NCBI RefSeq assembly: GCF_052857255.1
Contig: NC_135498.1
Span: forward strand, 87,306,639 to 87,370,638
Length of the DNA stretch: 64,000 nt
From: Amblyomma americanum
Lineage: Eukaryota > Arthropoda > Arachnida > Ixodida > Ixodidae
Reading direction: 5' to 3'
In this document: positions 33,721-46,163 of the stretch, piece after piece
Position numbering within the stretch: the first letter of the stretch is position 1
How the letters are laid out: the number at the start of each line of letters is the position of its first letter
Position numbers and translations under genes: made by a program
Notes under the pieces: generated by a model
What the model was told of the DNA's origin: nothing
What the model saw: only the letters and a program-made list of their open reading frames with translations
Databases searched by the model: none

Positions 33721-33824
33721 GGAACGTAGAGTAGAGCTCATAGGCAGAGCTGAGCATTTAGTGATGCAGAGCGCTAATTAGCAGCAAAAAAAATAAAAAT
33801 GGTTTTTGGGAATAGCGCAGTATC

Positions 33825-34095
33825 TGTCACATCTCGGCGGACACCTGAACCGCGCCGTAACGAAAGGGATAAAGAAGAAGTAAAAGAAGGAAGAATGAAA
33901 GAAGTGCCGTAGTGAAGGGCTCCGGAATAATTTCGACCACCTGGGGATCTTTAACCTGCACTGACATCGCAAAGCATACGGGCGGCTTTGCGTTTCACCT
34001 TCATCGAAACGCCGCTGCCGAGGTCGGGTTCGAACCAGGGTACTCCATACCAGTAGCCGAGCACCCTAACTACTGAGCCACCACGGTGGGTAATT
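33825..34095 (-). mobile_element. tRNA-derived SINE (type 2), full head
   Basis: Minus strand: CCACCGTGGTGGCTCAGTAG (A box), TGGTTCGAACCCGACC (B box, near 34025), then a body with GATGTCAGTGCAGGTTAAAG and CCCTTCACTACGGCAC. The variant has a longer linker with TCGATGAAGGTGAAACGC between head and body. Confidence 0.8.
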
Positions 34096-34269
34096 AGAAG
34101 AAGCCTATATTGAAATTTAAAACCTGCATATGATCGAAGGTGAACTTATGTTCTGGCAGTCATCACATCAGATTGAGATTCCAAGCGCCCGAGAATCCAT
34201 TGAAGGAAGAACCGGAGATCATAATCTGTAACAACCACGGAAAACTCGGCGATTACTTAACCTTAAGAA

Positions 34270-35925
34270 GTCGAAGGATATTTACACAAGTAGATTTGAA
34301 AATTATTTTTCTAATATTTCTGAGACAAATATACCGATGCCGAGAATATTGTCGAAATTCAACCTTCAAGTGCGCAATATTTGTTTGGGTGTTGTAAAAT
34401 TTTGTCCTTCACTTGTTGTAAAAACTATGCCATTCTATGAACCTAATATTGAAACTTTACACAAAGAAGTCTGCGGGACCTGATGGCATCCCGAACTTGT
34501 TTTTTGTACGCTACTCATTATGGACATGTCGATACCTTGTTGTAATATTTCGCGTGTTTCTAGCTTCCTGTACAGTTCCTTCATCCTGGAAAATGGCTCA
34601 AGTTGTCCCTTTATTCAAGAGCGGTGACAAGCAAACAATATCCAATTATAGACCAATCTATCTAACCTCTCTTGCATGTAAAATTTTAGAGCACATCATC
34701 TACAAACACATTATGGAATACTTGAAATCACATCATTTATTAACGATTGCTCAGCATGGCTTCAGACGCGGTTTCAGCACTTTGGCACAACTCAATAAAT
34801 TCACTCATGATATTTGCAATAACCTGGATGCGGGCAATCAAATAGACGCAATATTCATTGATTTTTCGAAGGCGTTCGATACAGTGATCCACTCGAAACT
34901 AGTGTATAAACTTAACGCCATCCTGAAAAACCCCCGCCTTCTCAACTGGATTTGAAATTTTTTTTCTAATCGTTCTCAATTTGTGTCTTTCAACGGAAGT
35001 AATTCTAGAATAGCAGACGTGCCCTCAGGAGTTCCACGTGGTTCTGTATTGGGTCCCTTGTTTTTCTTGATTTTTATTAACGACTTAGCTTGTGACATCA
35101 CCTCTAAACTACGTCTGTATGCTGATGACTGCGTGTTATATCACAAAAATTACATGCCTCGATGACCACTTACACCTTCAGAAATCATTCTCAGAATTTA
35201 GCTCTTGGCACAACACATGGCAAATGACGATTAACATCCGCAAAACCGTTGTTATGACTTTCACTAAGAGAACAGCACCTCCCGTATTTACTTACAAAAC
35301 AAACAATACCCCTATCCAGAGTGTGAATCAATACAAATACCTTGGTCTTCTTTTTACACCGAACATATCATGGTCCAAACATGTATATTTAATAACCTCA
35401 AAGGCACTTAAAAAGTTAGGATACCTGCGTCGCGCAATAAAAGCTGCTCCTAGAGATAATAAAATACTAATGTACAAGTCGCTAATCCGCCCACTACTTG
35501 AATACGCCTCTCCTGTCTGGAACCCGCATAAACAACGCGGAATTAACCAAATCGAGGCAGTCCAGAAAAAAAAGCCGTTCGCTTATATACCACAGGTTTG
35601 ATCGGGATTTCTCGCCTTACGCAGCACTTTCATCACTGGGCCTGCAACTGCTCTCAGCTCGACGAAGGGCTGAGTCTTTAAAATTTCTGCATTGTATTGC
35701 TAACTCTTCTGGCCGGACCTCTTCAAATGATTATCTAATCCCAGCTATACCATCTAAAACTAGAAGTCACCACAGCCTAAATATCACTCCTTATTTTGCC
35801 CGTACGAACACATTTAAGTAAAGTTTCTTTCTGCATGTAATCGAATGCTGGAATTCTTTACCTGGTTGTACGCTCTCCCTCCCCTTAAAACTGTTTTTAG
35901 AAGCTATTGAATAGTATTGACTTTT
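34270..35925 (+). pseudogene. CR1/L2-like LINE ORF2, RT domain
   Basis: The RT runs from KKSAGPDGIPNLFF through WKMAQVVPLFKSGDK, NYRPIYLTSLACKILE, QHGFRRGFSTLAQL, AIFIDFSKAFDTV, GVPRGSVLGPLFFLIFIND and the catalytic RLYADDCVLY, to YKYLGLLFTPNISWSKHV and PLLEYASPVWNPHK. All seven RT blocks and an intact YADD are visible. Stops or frameshifts fall at about 34955, 35145 and 35575. It is 5'-truncated; the endonuclease is missing. Confidence 0.9.
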
Positions 35926-36024
35926 CTGCATGTTTTTTTTCTCTACTCATGTCTCTGCTGTTCGCCATTGTTGTGCTCCTTGTTTCTCTACGTTGTTTTG
36001 TTTACACCCACCCCTGCAATAGCT

Positions 36025-36082
36025 CAATAGGGCTGCACAGTAGTCGAGCGCCCTAACCACTGAGCCACCGCGGCGGGGCCGG
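36025..36082 (-). mobile_element. SINE head fragment
   Basis: Minus strand: CCGCCGCGGTGGCTCAGTGG TTAGGGCGCTCGACTACTG, the A-box half of the type 2 SINE, truncated before the B box. Confidence 0.7.
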
Positions 36083-36204
36083 AGAATGTAGCCGAATTTA
36101 GCCGATGAGTAAAAATCGCTGGTATGCTACTCTCCGTGGCGATGGGAATGTGGGAGATAAAGCGGGATGGAGAGAAGTATGGGAAAGGTTAAATTAAAGA
36201 GGAA

Positions 36205-36492
36205 AATCGGCTACTGATCCAGACTTCCTGGGTTCGAACCCGGCGGCGGCAGCTGCGTTTTTATGGGGGGAAAACGCTAAGGCGCCCGTGTGGTGTGCGA
36301 TGTCAGTGCACGTTAAAGTTACCCAGGTGGTTGAAATTATTCCGGAGCCCTCCACTACGGCACCTCTCTCATCCTTTATTCTTTCACTCCCTCCTTTACC
36401 CCTTCCTTTACGGCATGGTTCCGGTGTCCAATGATATATGAGACATATACTGCGTCATTTCCTTCCCCCAAAACCAATTATTATTATTATTA
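36205..36492 (+). mobile_element. tRNA-derived SINE (type 2), 5'-truncated
   Basis: Starts within the head at GGCTACTGATCC, then the B box GGGTTCGAACCC (36230s), TTTTTATGGGGGG, GATGTCAGTGCACGTTAAAG, CCCTCCACTACGGCAC, and an (ATT)n tail at 36478-36492. Confidence 0.85.
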
Positions 36493-36494
36493 AT

Positions 36495-36812
36495 ACCCGC
36501 CGCAGTGGCTCAGGGGTTAGGGCGCTCCACTACTGATCCGGAGTTCCCGGGTTGGAACCCAACCGCGGCGGTTGCGTTTTTATGGAGGAAAAACGCTAAG
36601 GCGCCCGTGTGCTGTGCGATGTCAGTGCACGTTAAAGATCCCCAGGTGGTCGAAATTATTCCGGAGCCCTCCACTACGGCACCTCATTCTTCCTTTCTGC
36701 TTTCACTCCCTCCTTTATCCCTTCGCTTACGGCACGGTTCAGGTGTCCAACGATATATGAGATAGATACTGCGCCATTTCCTTTCCCCAAAAATCAATTA
36801 TTATTGTTAACA
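36495..36812 (+). mobile_element. tRNA-derived SINE (type 2), full length
   Basis: Complete copy. Head CCGCCGCAGTGGCTCAGGGG (A box), GGGTTGGAACCCAACC (B box with C>G), the conserved body (GATGTCAGTGCACGTTAAAG, CTCCACTACGGCACCTC), and an ATTATTATTG tail. It begins directly after the tail of the preceding copy, so the two form a head-to-tail pair. Confidence 0.88.
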
Positions 36813-36984
36813 AAGAGAAAAAAGAAAGAGAACGTAAAATACGGCCATTAATTGCCTACTGGCGACATCGGCGAGAAATGATGTAACGTATGAAATGTTT
36901 AGCAGCAAAGTCTGATAAATGGCCTATGAAAGTTCTGCGAGAAAAATGCATGAAAACCACGTGCTAAATAAAATTAGAGCTTCT

Positions 36985-37677
36985 TGAGATGTTGAATTCC
37001 TTTTAATACGCCAACAAAAAGTTATTTGCATGTCTCTGTTGCCTAGGGCAGGCTAAGGGACCTAAAACACTGCCCATTGTTAGAGGCACAGGGGAGAGCT
37101 TCGTATAGTACGCACGCTCATCCACATATGCAGGGCACTCATGCAAGACATGTTCCACAGATTCGATCGAGCCGCAGGTGTCTCAATGCGGACGGTTCTT
37201 TTCACTGAAACGGTATCGCAAGCCGTTTGTAAATGCAGCGTTCAGGCGAAGTCGGTGAAGTGTTTACAGGTGGCGAGGAATTCTGGTGGGAGTCTCGATC
37301 TGAGATGTGGGTTGACTGAGTAAAGAAATTGGTAATAATGTGTCGGCAAGCTCCAGATCTGACGCATATGTGCTGAAGCAAATCTTATAGTTATTTGTGA
37401 CGTGTGAAATTTTGTGAGGAATGTCATAATGAATGTTAGATATTAGTAGCCTTCCCGGGCCGCTTGATCTGCTTTTCATTGGCGAAAATGACGCAGTGTT
37501 CTGGTATCCACTAAAATGCAATGCAGTGGCCTGCAGCAGTAGCCAAGTGATGTAGATAGCTGATCTCATGGGACACGAGGTGATGATTGTTTATCTTCAG
37601 CAGGTTGGACAAGATATGCAGATATGCTTTATAGTCGGTTATGATAACCCACCGGTGGTGGTGGTGCCGAACGTTCT
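36985..37677 (-). pseudogene. Older LINE (RNase-H type), 3' part, split by insertion
   Basis: Minus strand: the RNase H middle (RWVIITDYKAYLHILSNLLK) then a diverged stretch, LHRLRLNAAFTNGLRYRFSE, and the zinc-finger-like tail DTCGSIESVEHVLHECPAY. The upstream part of the same ORF, ending just before this segment in IEAISYILRKT, is at 42990-43447. The younger LINE 37678-42989 lies between them. Confidence 0.82.
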
Positions 37678-37745
37678 TTGAGCTCTTCCACTTTTCTGCA
37701 GTTGTTTGCTTTTGTGCGTGAACTGTGTCCTCGTCATCCTTCGGG

Positions 37746-39035
37746 ATGGCGGGACTACAACCCCTGCGTCCACCCGTGGTCGCCGTTGACAGGGCTGCGG
37801 CTCTACCGGGTGGCAACTCTAGTGCTGATGTGGAGCTTCCAGATTCGTCTGATCAATCCACGGTGACCGCGATAGATTCTGACAGCAGCAGCTTCACGCT
37901 TCTTGAGTCGCGCCGCCTGAAAAGGAAGTTGCGCCGGACATCGACAGCGGGTGAGTTGCCTGCGAGGATTGTTGACCAGCCAGGTGTCTTCTCAGTGGCC
38001 TTCGTTCCTACAACGCAGACGGCTAATCTGAACACCATTAACAGACAGCGGCTAACCCAGTTTTTCGACCGGGTTGTTCCGGGACAAGTCTGTGAAGTCA
38101 GAATTAATGCTTGGAAGAATGTCCTGACAGTAGATGTTACATCTCAGGCATTAGTAGACAAGCTGAAAGAAATTAGCGTCCTCGGTGGCATAGCGGTCCG
38201 CTCCTACGTTGCTTACGGGAAGTGGACAACCACTGGAGTTATCACTGATGTTGACCCGGAGATAGCTGACAAGGACCTCTGGTCGCTGATTAAATCTACG
38301 GCCCGGATTGTTGACATTCATCGTTTCGGGCCCTCCAAGTGTGTCAAACTAGTTTTTTAAACTGACGCTCTGCCATCCCACGTCAAGGTGGGCTATGTGA
38401 GGCATCCTGTCCGCCTGTATGTTCTTAAACCTGTTCAGTGCCACCAGTGCAACAAGATATGTGATGGGAGTGCTGTTTGCAAGAATGAGGTATTCTGCCG
38501 TCGATGCGGCGGGATGCACCAGCATGACACCTGCACGACGGAGACTATAAAGTGCGCCAACTGCTCGGGTGCCCATGAGGCCACAGCTAGGGACTGCCCT
38601 AAGCTGCAAAACGAAAGACTCATCTTGAAAAAGATGGTGAAGGACAATTCGACCCACCAAGAAGCGGCGGCGCGTATTCATCGCCGCAAACATCGTTCCC
38701 GGCGGCGTCGTTCGGTTCCACACAATTCTAGTCCACCTGCACCACAGTCACAGGAAGTATCAGCTCAGCCGGCACAGCAGCATGAGCCTAACAACGATAA
38801 CAAGACGTCTGCGGCCGTGTCCCATGTTACCGCAGTAGCTCAGTCTGATGCGTTTGTGTTACCTTCTTCCTCTGATGCTGAATGGCCTGCTCTGCCATCC
38901 AAGGAGATCGCCATGGCAAGACCAAGACCGGTTGCCACTCCAGCTGACACTGTTGGCAAGCCTGAAGGTCAGGATGTGAGCATAATGTTAAAAAAAGCTT
39001 GTGTGTTCAATGCGCGTGCTCCTTTCAAGCATTAA
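37746..39035 (+). pseudogene. LINE ORF1 (nucleic-acid-binding, three zinc knuckles)
   Basis: ATG at 37746 (MAGLQPLRPP), one frame to 39035 except for a single in-frame TAA at 38358-38360. A nucleocapsid-like region carries three CCHC-type motifs: CHQCNKICDGSAVC, CRRCGGMHQHDTC and CANCSGAHEATARDC. An arginine-rich tail follows (RRKHRSRRRRS). About 430 codons, the usual size for ORF1 of this group. The role is to bind and package the LINE RNA. Confidence 0.88.
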
Positions 39036-39111
39036 CACGCCAACAGCAAAGATTGTTGTGCAGTTTTTGGATGCACTTGAGCCGCCCTTGGCGGCGTTGC
39101 TGTAATTCATT

Positions 39112-42100
39112 ATGGCACAACCAAAACCCACCTCATCTGTGCCAATGCACGTGCGCCGTAGTGTAGTGATTCAATGGAATGCCCGAGGCCTACGAGGTCG
39201 TCTGAGTGACTTCCGGCAACGCGTCCACAAGTACCGCTTCCCTGTGCTGGTTATATGTGAGCCCAACATGCCGTCGCCTTTCCGCCTTTCTGAATAGGTG
39301 CTGCTGTGGTCTCGCACAGAAGACGAAACTAGCAAAGTGTAAGTGCATACGCCAAGACATTGCGCTCGTCCGCCAAGTTCTACAGCCACACAACACAAAC
39401 CATTACATCTGTTTGACAGTCACGCTAAAAGGACGGGTCTTTTCGATAATCGGTGCCTACATTCCACCTAGAGATGCCATTGATACTTCGTACCTATATT
39501 CAGCCATCCAGAGTTGTCCAGCTCCTTATATCATAGTGGGCGATTTTAATGCTCATCACCCTCAGTGGGGCAGTGCTGTTATAAATAACCGAGGCAGGAA
39601 CCTGTTTGAATTTATGCACTCCCAGAACTTCATCAATATCAGCGATGGTTCACCTACGTTTCTGCGTGGCACGTCGTACAGCAGCTGCTTGGATCTGGCG
39701 TTTGTTTCAGCAAGTCTCCAGTTTTACGTCAGCTGGTGCAATGACGTGGAAACACATGGGAGTGACCACATTCCAACGTATGTTTGCGTCAAGTGGTACG
39801 CACCCACTACTCCGTCTCGCGTGCGATATACAGACTGGCCTGCCTTTAGGTCGTCCGTGGAGATTTCCTGTGTGGACCTCTCAACACCATCTAAAATAGA
39901 AGGCCGGATTACGTCCTCTCTCAGTGAGACCACGCGGTATATATGTGCGCCTACGCCAGGGTCTACTATTGACGTGGAATTCGAAAGACTACGCGCAGTC
40001 CGTCGGCGCGCCGAAAGGAAATACAGAAGAACCAAATCCACGTATGATCTTGCCCTTTGTCGCCGAGCTCAACGACAAATAAAGCGCCCTCTAGCGAGAC
40101 TAGGGAGACAACGTTGGAGGCAGTTCTGTTCATCGCTGGACCCTCGCAAACCACTGTCGCGTATTTGGCATGTACCCAGGAGCTTGCGTTCACCCCCGCA
40201 GGAACGCTATCCTTTCCATGCCCTGTCTATTTACCAACGCCGTAATAATGTAGAGGTAGCAGAAGAATTCTGCAAAATGGTTGTGGGCACAACTATAGTA
40301 CCATCAACCAGTTTGGAGGCTTTTGTACCATCTTCACCAGATGACCACTACGACATGCTATTCACGATGCCTGAACTAGAAGCTGCTCTTTCCTCGTGTA
40401 GGCGTTCATCTGCACCTGGTCCTGACGGGATTTCGTACGCGTCCCTCTCTCACCTTGGCATGGAAGGCCGAACTGTGCTGCTCAGTTACTACAATGATAC
40501 ATGGGCTTCCGGAATCGTTCCAGAACTCTGGATGATCAGCCGCCTGGTTGTACTTTTGAAGCCTGGAAAACCTCCTTATGAGCTTACCTCATACCGGCCA
40601 GTTGCACTAGCAAGCTGCGTCGGCAAAGTTATGGAGCGAATGGTGCTCGCGCGGCTCGAATGGTGTTTAGAGCAGAATGCTCTGTATCCGGATATGATGA
40701 CCGGGCTCCGGAGGGGACATTCTTCGATTGACAGCGTAATCGACGTCATATCGACAGTGGAACATGAAAAACGTAGTCGCCGACTCGTCGCTGCTGTCTT
40801 CCTGGACATCAAAGGTGCCTACGATAATGTACTTCATGACGCCATCCTTGATGCCCTTGACGACATTGGCGGTGGCGGCCGGATGTATTCGTGGATTGGG
40901 AGCTACCTCAACGGCCGGTCTGTTTACATGTCTACGCCTGATGGGGATACTACCCGTCACCAGGTATGCCGTGGAGTTCCTCAGGGAGGAGTTCTTAGCC
41001 CAACCCTATTTAACGTGGCATTGATTGGACTGGTGAATGAACTTCCCACTAACATTCACATCAGAGCCTATGCTGATGATATCTGCATCTAGGCGTCGAG
41101 TTCGACACGTCCGCAAATGCGTGCGAGATTACAACGTGCCGTGTCATCTACTTCAAGGTACCTACGACGTCAGGGTTTGCACTTGGCAGCTGAAAAATGT
41201 GCTGTGATCGCATTCACGCGCAAGTCTGTCTGCCACTACCCGGTAACTCTTCAAGGGGTTGCAATACCATACGTCTCCCACCACAGATTTTTGGGAATTA
41301 TCATTGACCGCGATCTGTCATGGTCGAGGCATATAAACATGCTAAAGACTCACTCTTTTTTGCCATGTGCTTCGCTTTGTGGCAGGCATTAAATGGGGCC
41401 CAACGGAGCGCTTCTTGCTTCGACTTCACTATACCCTCTTTATTGGCTACATTCGTTACAAGCTTCCTGTACTCTCTAACATGAGTATTTTCTGCTTGCG
41501 GACATTAGGGAGTGTCCAAGCACAGGCGCTCAAGATATACCTCGGATTACCACGTTGTGCCTCGAACAAAGGCACGATTGAGGAATCTCGTGCGTGCCCA
41601 ATATCGGTCTACCTGTCACACAAACCACTTCGTGTATATTTACGTGCGCTTACACGGCACCGCTGTCACCCGCTGACGAAGATTTTTGATGAGCGACCGG
41701 ACAGCAGTTTTGCACGCGCACTGCGCTTCCATCGCTCCGAATTGCCATCAGACTATGCCCTTCCGCATCATTCCTTGCAGCCCCGATGGGTATTGGCTCA
41801 GCCTTCAGTCTGCCTGCATGTCCCTGGCATAATCAAGAAGTCTGCGATGCCGGTTAGCGGACTGAACCAACTCGCACTTGCCTACATCTGGTCAGAATAC
41901 CACAAATGTGTGCACGTCTACACGGATGGATCTGCGTCTCCAAATGCATCAACAGTAGCGTTCGCAATCCCTGCACAACAGACGACCCGCAGATTCATTT
42001 TGGGACACAAGTCTACTTCAACCGCTGCAGAGCTTGTGGGCCCTCGGGAATCGATTCGCCACATCTGCGGAGAACCGTCTCAGGAGTGGTGCATTTTCAC

Positions 42101-42782
42101 AGACTGTAAACCTGCGCTACACATTTTAGGATGCTTCCTACGCCACACAGCCTACCAAGCTCTGGCTCTTGATATCATTAGTCTCGTATCATTTGCTCAG
42201 GGAAATGGCCACCGTATAGTGTTTCAGTGGATCCCCGGACACTGCGGACTCGATGGAATTGAGACCGCCGACGTGGAAGCAAGGAGCGCCTTCCGCAGTG
42301 GCCTGCGTACAGCTGTACCGTTCTCTATAGTGGACACAACTTGTCTCCTTTCGAAATTGATGAGGAGGGTGACGGCTAGGTACTGGGCCCTGCCAGACAC
42401 CCGCCATATCCGCCTTAAACGGCTAAATCCGACGATGACCTTTTCAGTTCCTCGCGGAATACCTCGCCCTATTGCATGCGTTATCCGTAGACTACGTTTA
42501 AACGTGGCATTCACGCGCAAATACTTGCACTTAATAGGACAAGCGGACTCCCCAAAATGTACAACATTTGGCGTGCTAGAGACTATAGAACATGTTTTAG
42601 TGGCGTGTCCAGCGTATGCACGTGAAAGACTCATACTCGCATCTGCTCTGAAGCCTATGAACACATCGCTCCTCTCTGAGGATTTGATCCTCGGCGCTTG
42701 GCCAGATAGTTTTAGAACTGTAAAGGCAACGCGAGCGCTCTCACGCTTTTTGAGCGACACGGACCTTGTCTCGCGTTTGTGA
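39112..42782 (+). pseudogene. LINE ORF2: endonuclease, reverse transcriptase, RNase H
   Basis: ATG at 39112. Endonuclease: IQWNARGLRG, ICEPNMPS, VGDFNAHHPQWGS, SSCLDLAFVS, GSDHIPTYV. RT: SAPGPDGISY, VFLDIKGAYDN, CRGVPQGGVLSP and the catalytic RAYADDICI. RNase H: VYTDGSAS, TAAELVG, FTDCKPALHI, WIPGHCGLDG. The end carries ETIEHVLVACPAY. Breaks: a stop and frameshift at about 39295-39345, TAG at 41090-41092 just after YADD, and a frameshift near 41370. Catalytic residues are otherwise intact, so decay is moderate. About 1,220 codons in all. Confidence 0.9.
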
Positions 42783-42989
42783 TGTCAGAAAGTGTGCCTT
42801 GTTTTTTTTGTTTTTTTTAAGTAGTTTTTCATCTGCCTCCTCCCATCATCATCGTCCCCCATCGTGACCTTCTTTTATCTCCTCTTCCCGTCCCCCAGAG
42901 CAGGGTAGCAGGCCAGATATTTATTTTTCAGGCCAACCTCTCTGCATTTCCTATCAATAAACCCTCTCTTGTCTAGTCTTGCGCAGTAT

Positions 42990-43447
42990 ATAGGAAATAG
43001 CTTCTATAAAGCCGTAAAGCTTAGCTGTCATCAAGGATGTCTTCCGCTGCAGCCAGTAAGAAAGGATATGCCTGGTTGAGGGCACATAAATGGCACAGGA
43101 AGTGATTTCTTTACTAGTTGAACCGTCGGTGTAGATGTGGGTATGCTTCGTATTTTCCTTGGTTAAGTAGGCAAGAGTAGCTTGTTAAAGCGCTGCCTGA
43201 GGCACGCGGCTCTTTGCATGCCCACCTGGAACAAACTTCACCTTTAGAGGCGACAGTGTCCAGGGGAGAAAGGTCAGAGGTCGTAGTTTGGGCGGCTGAT
43301 TAATAGTAGGGAGGGGCAAGCGCTCCACAGCTTGGTCAAAGCCAGAGTTACAGTGACAAAGGAGAACGCGGTGTAGGAAGTGCTTCGTCCCTTGGATGAC
43401 ATGGCGGAGATTGGTACGCATAGTTTCACGGGAGGCAATCACATCGC
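42990..43447 (-). pseudogene. Older LINE (RNase-H type), 5' part of the split copy
   Basis: Minus strand: RETMRTNLRHVIQGTKHFLH, then PKLRPLTFLPW and, past a stop, KHTHIYTDGSTSKE (RNase H start), AKLYGFIEAISYILRK. The reading continues across the younger insertion at 37677. The upstream RT is missing; the copy is cut where the plus-strand mariner begins. Confidence 0.82.
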
Positions 43448-43451
43448 GGTC

Positions 43452-44600
43452 GTCATAAAATTATTGTTCCTGCAGGGAAAGTCTGCAAAGGATATTCACA
43501 ATGAGATATCACAAACACTATGGGAGAAGTGTCCTTCCTAAAGCACTGTCAAGAGCTGGGTTGCTCGTTTCAAGACTGTGTATTTTGCTGTTGAGAATGA
43601 GCTCCGTAGCGGACGCCTCACAACCTCAACAGACCAGGCAACAAGCGATGCTGTCCATAAGCTGTTGCTTGAGTATTGTCGAATATCCGCCAAAAAGATA
43701 GCCCAGATACTGAACAACTCCCGAAAGAGTGTTGGTTTTATTATTGCCAATATCGTAGTCATGCGCAAGCTTTCATCGAAGTGGGTTCCGAAATGTTTGA
43801 TCAGTGAACAGAAGGAGGCACGAGTTGGGGCATCGAGAGCTCTTTTGATCCTTTTGGATGCTACAAAGGACTTTTTAGATATACTAGTGACTGAGGATGA
43901 AACATGGCTCCACATTTATTATCCCGAAACCAAGGAACAGTCAGAGGAATGGCGCCACAGTGGGTCCCCGCAACAGAACAAATTAGGCACCCAGAGATCG
44001 ACAAAAAAAGTAATGGCATCAACTTCCTACCACAAGTATAGTGTTCCTTAGGTAGACTACCTACCTCAGGGCTGTAGTATAAGCGGAGAGCATTGCGCTG
44101 GCCTCGTAGACCAGCTGAAAGAGGCAATTAAGAAGAAAGGCCAGAAAAAGCTGAACAGTGCTATCCTTTTGTTGCGGGACAATGCACCTGCGCACATGTC
44201 CAGAGGTTTGGCTTTCAAACTGAAGACCCTGAGTTTCTAAATGGTCCACGATCCCCCTTGTTCACCTAACCTATCCTTTTGTTGCGTGACAATGCACCTG
44301 CGCACATGTCCAGAGTTTTGGCTGTCAAACTGAAGACCCTGGGTTTCTAAATGGTCCACGATCCCCCTTATTCACCTAACCTGGCCCCGTTTGACTGCTA
44401 TCTCTTTCCGAACTTGAAGAAAAATATTAAAATTCGTCATTTGGATGAGATTGCTGAGGTCAAGCATGCTGCTGAAAGCTGGTATGAGGACCTGTCACGT
44501 AAATATTTTAAACAGAATATAAAAGTTGAAAAAAACTATGTAACAAGTGCATCAGTCTGAGGAGGTAATATTTTGAATATATGTGTACTTTCAAAACTCT
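43452..44600 (+). pseudogene. Mariner transposase with internal tandem duplication
   Basis: It begins LFLQGKSAKDIHNEIS (helix-turn-helix, first residues missing), then SGRLTTSTDQATSDAVHKLL, WVPKCLISEQK, the first catalytic acid in VTEDETWLHIYYPETKEQS, the second in RDNAPAHMSR, and the third in NLAPFDCYLFPNLKK. The second-acid region is present twice because 44161-44270 is duplicated as 44271-44380; in the second copy it reads in another frame. Several stops are present. No clear inverted ends were found. Confidence 0.85.
44161..44380. repeat. 110-bp tandem duplication inside mariner
   Basis: CTATCCTTTTGTTGCG begins at 44161 and 44271. The two 110-bp units differ at about five positions by eye. 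Confidence 0.95.
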
Positions 44601-44739
44601 GGCTTTTTTCTTTCTCTGCAAAGCCGGGAGCTTTTCAGCACCCCCTCTCTTACACTGATAGCTGTTCACTTCAATGCGCACCCAACAAATAGGAGTTATT
44701 AAAATTTAGGAAGAAAGAAGACTCTCACCCTGTTAATGT

Positions 44740-46163
44740 AAATGGGGGGGGGGAAGGAGCACAAATTCTAGAGGTGCTACTTGAGTAAATCTTAGGCCTG
44801 TTAATAGACGCCCAGTGCAGCAAGGCGGAAATGACTAGGCGATTGTAGGCAACAACTGATCAAGTGGCGAGAATGACTGGTAGGGTATGAAGCCACAAGC
44901 CTGGACTTAAAGAAAATATACCGTAATATTAACGCAGGCTTTTATTGTTAGCAGAAGTGCTTACACAGCATCATGTCTTAAATGGATGAAAAGTGAGAAC
45001 AAGCTGGACGTGATAATGAGCAAAGTATATCAAAGAGAACTTGATACCCTGGTCAGTGCGGGAAAAGAAAGATGACTACACTTGGGCATTCACAATTCTG
45101 TAGATGAAATTATTGAAGGTCATTCCATATCGCAGAGGATACGGATGTCAGGAAGCAGGGCAGGAAGGGACGTACTCGATAGACTAGGGCTCCCATGCAT
45201 TTGGTCTACGGTGGACAGTGAACACTTGGGAGATCAGCTTAGAAGCAAGATCGAGGTACAGACAATTCTGAGAAATATGCACCCCGCATATCACAAGGAA
45301 AGAACAAAGGATAGGGCGAACGCGATCAGGAGACCATGGGGCGCGATGGAAGAGGCAATTTACGTGGACGCGGCAGGACCGGTCAACGGGATATAACGAT
45401 AGCATGCATGGACGCGCAAGAAAAGACAGTTAATGGGGCATCAATTCGATGCCAGGGAATTTTGAAGGCTGAGGAAGGGGCGATGGTTTCCGGAAAGGTC
45501 TCGTGTGTAATTACGGGCGCCCAGACTGCATGTCGTTAACCATACAAGAGGAAGAATTGGTAAATACGCAAACAAAATACTCATAAATAAAAAAGCTAGA
45601 GACCTTAAATTCACAGTCATATGGACTCCAGGACCCTGTGCCGATGTTGGAATCTAAAGCGCTCACGCCGCTGCCCACGCGCTCTTACCCCAGGTCCCTC
45701 ATCAATCGCAGAAACATCATTTTTATGAGCCACTATTAATCTACAGGGATTTACTCCAAAATTTCAGATTAACGTCGAAAGTATGCGCCGAAGGGCACAA
45801 TAATCTAAACAGGGAGAAAGGGGTCATTTTAAGAACATTGCAATCAAATACTTATATAAATCCTGTCCAATTCCGCAATATGTTTCCAAATTCGTACGAT
45901 CCGCATTGCGCCTTCTGCGGTGAAGTTGCGAACTTATAGCATATGGCATGGGCATGCCATAAAACCCAGCTATGCCAAGAATCAATAACCCAACAACTGA
46001 GGACTGGGAGGCGGCGCTGGATCCAGCTCACATTAATTCGGACGACCAGCTTTGCTGCAGTGAAGCGGGCCAGAGCGGCTGCAAAATCCTATGGGCTCCT
46101 GGAATGAGGGCCCACATAACCATTATATGCACTAAATGTTTTTTCCTCTTTCTCACTTAATCG
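44740..46163 (+). pseudogene. RNase-H-type LINE remnant (RT C-terminus to 3' end)
   Basis: Successive frames give ILGLLIDAQCSKAEMTRRL, ATTDQVARMTGRV, GIHNSVDEIIEGHSISQRIR, SGSRAGRDVLDRLGLP, NMHPAYHKERTKDRANAI and EEAIYVDAAG (start of the RNase H domain). Later come DPHCAFCGEVANL and HMAWACHK (zinc-finger-like end) and TTEDWEAALDPAHINSDDQL. The order matches I-group tick LINEs. It has many stops, and most of the RNase H core is unreadable. Confidence 0.75.

Larger units (their letters stand above)
37678..42989 (+). mobile_element. RNase-H-bearing non-LTR retrotransposon, nearly full length
   Basis: Two ORFs (gag-like ORF1 with three zinc knuckles; ORF2 with APE endonuclease, RT, RNase H and a terminal zinc finger), then a ~200-base 3' UTR ending near AATAAACCCTCTCTTGTC without a clear poly(A) tail. 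The gene order is that of I/R1-group LINEs with RNase H. It is inserted in an older minus-strand LINE. Confidence 0.88.
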
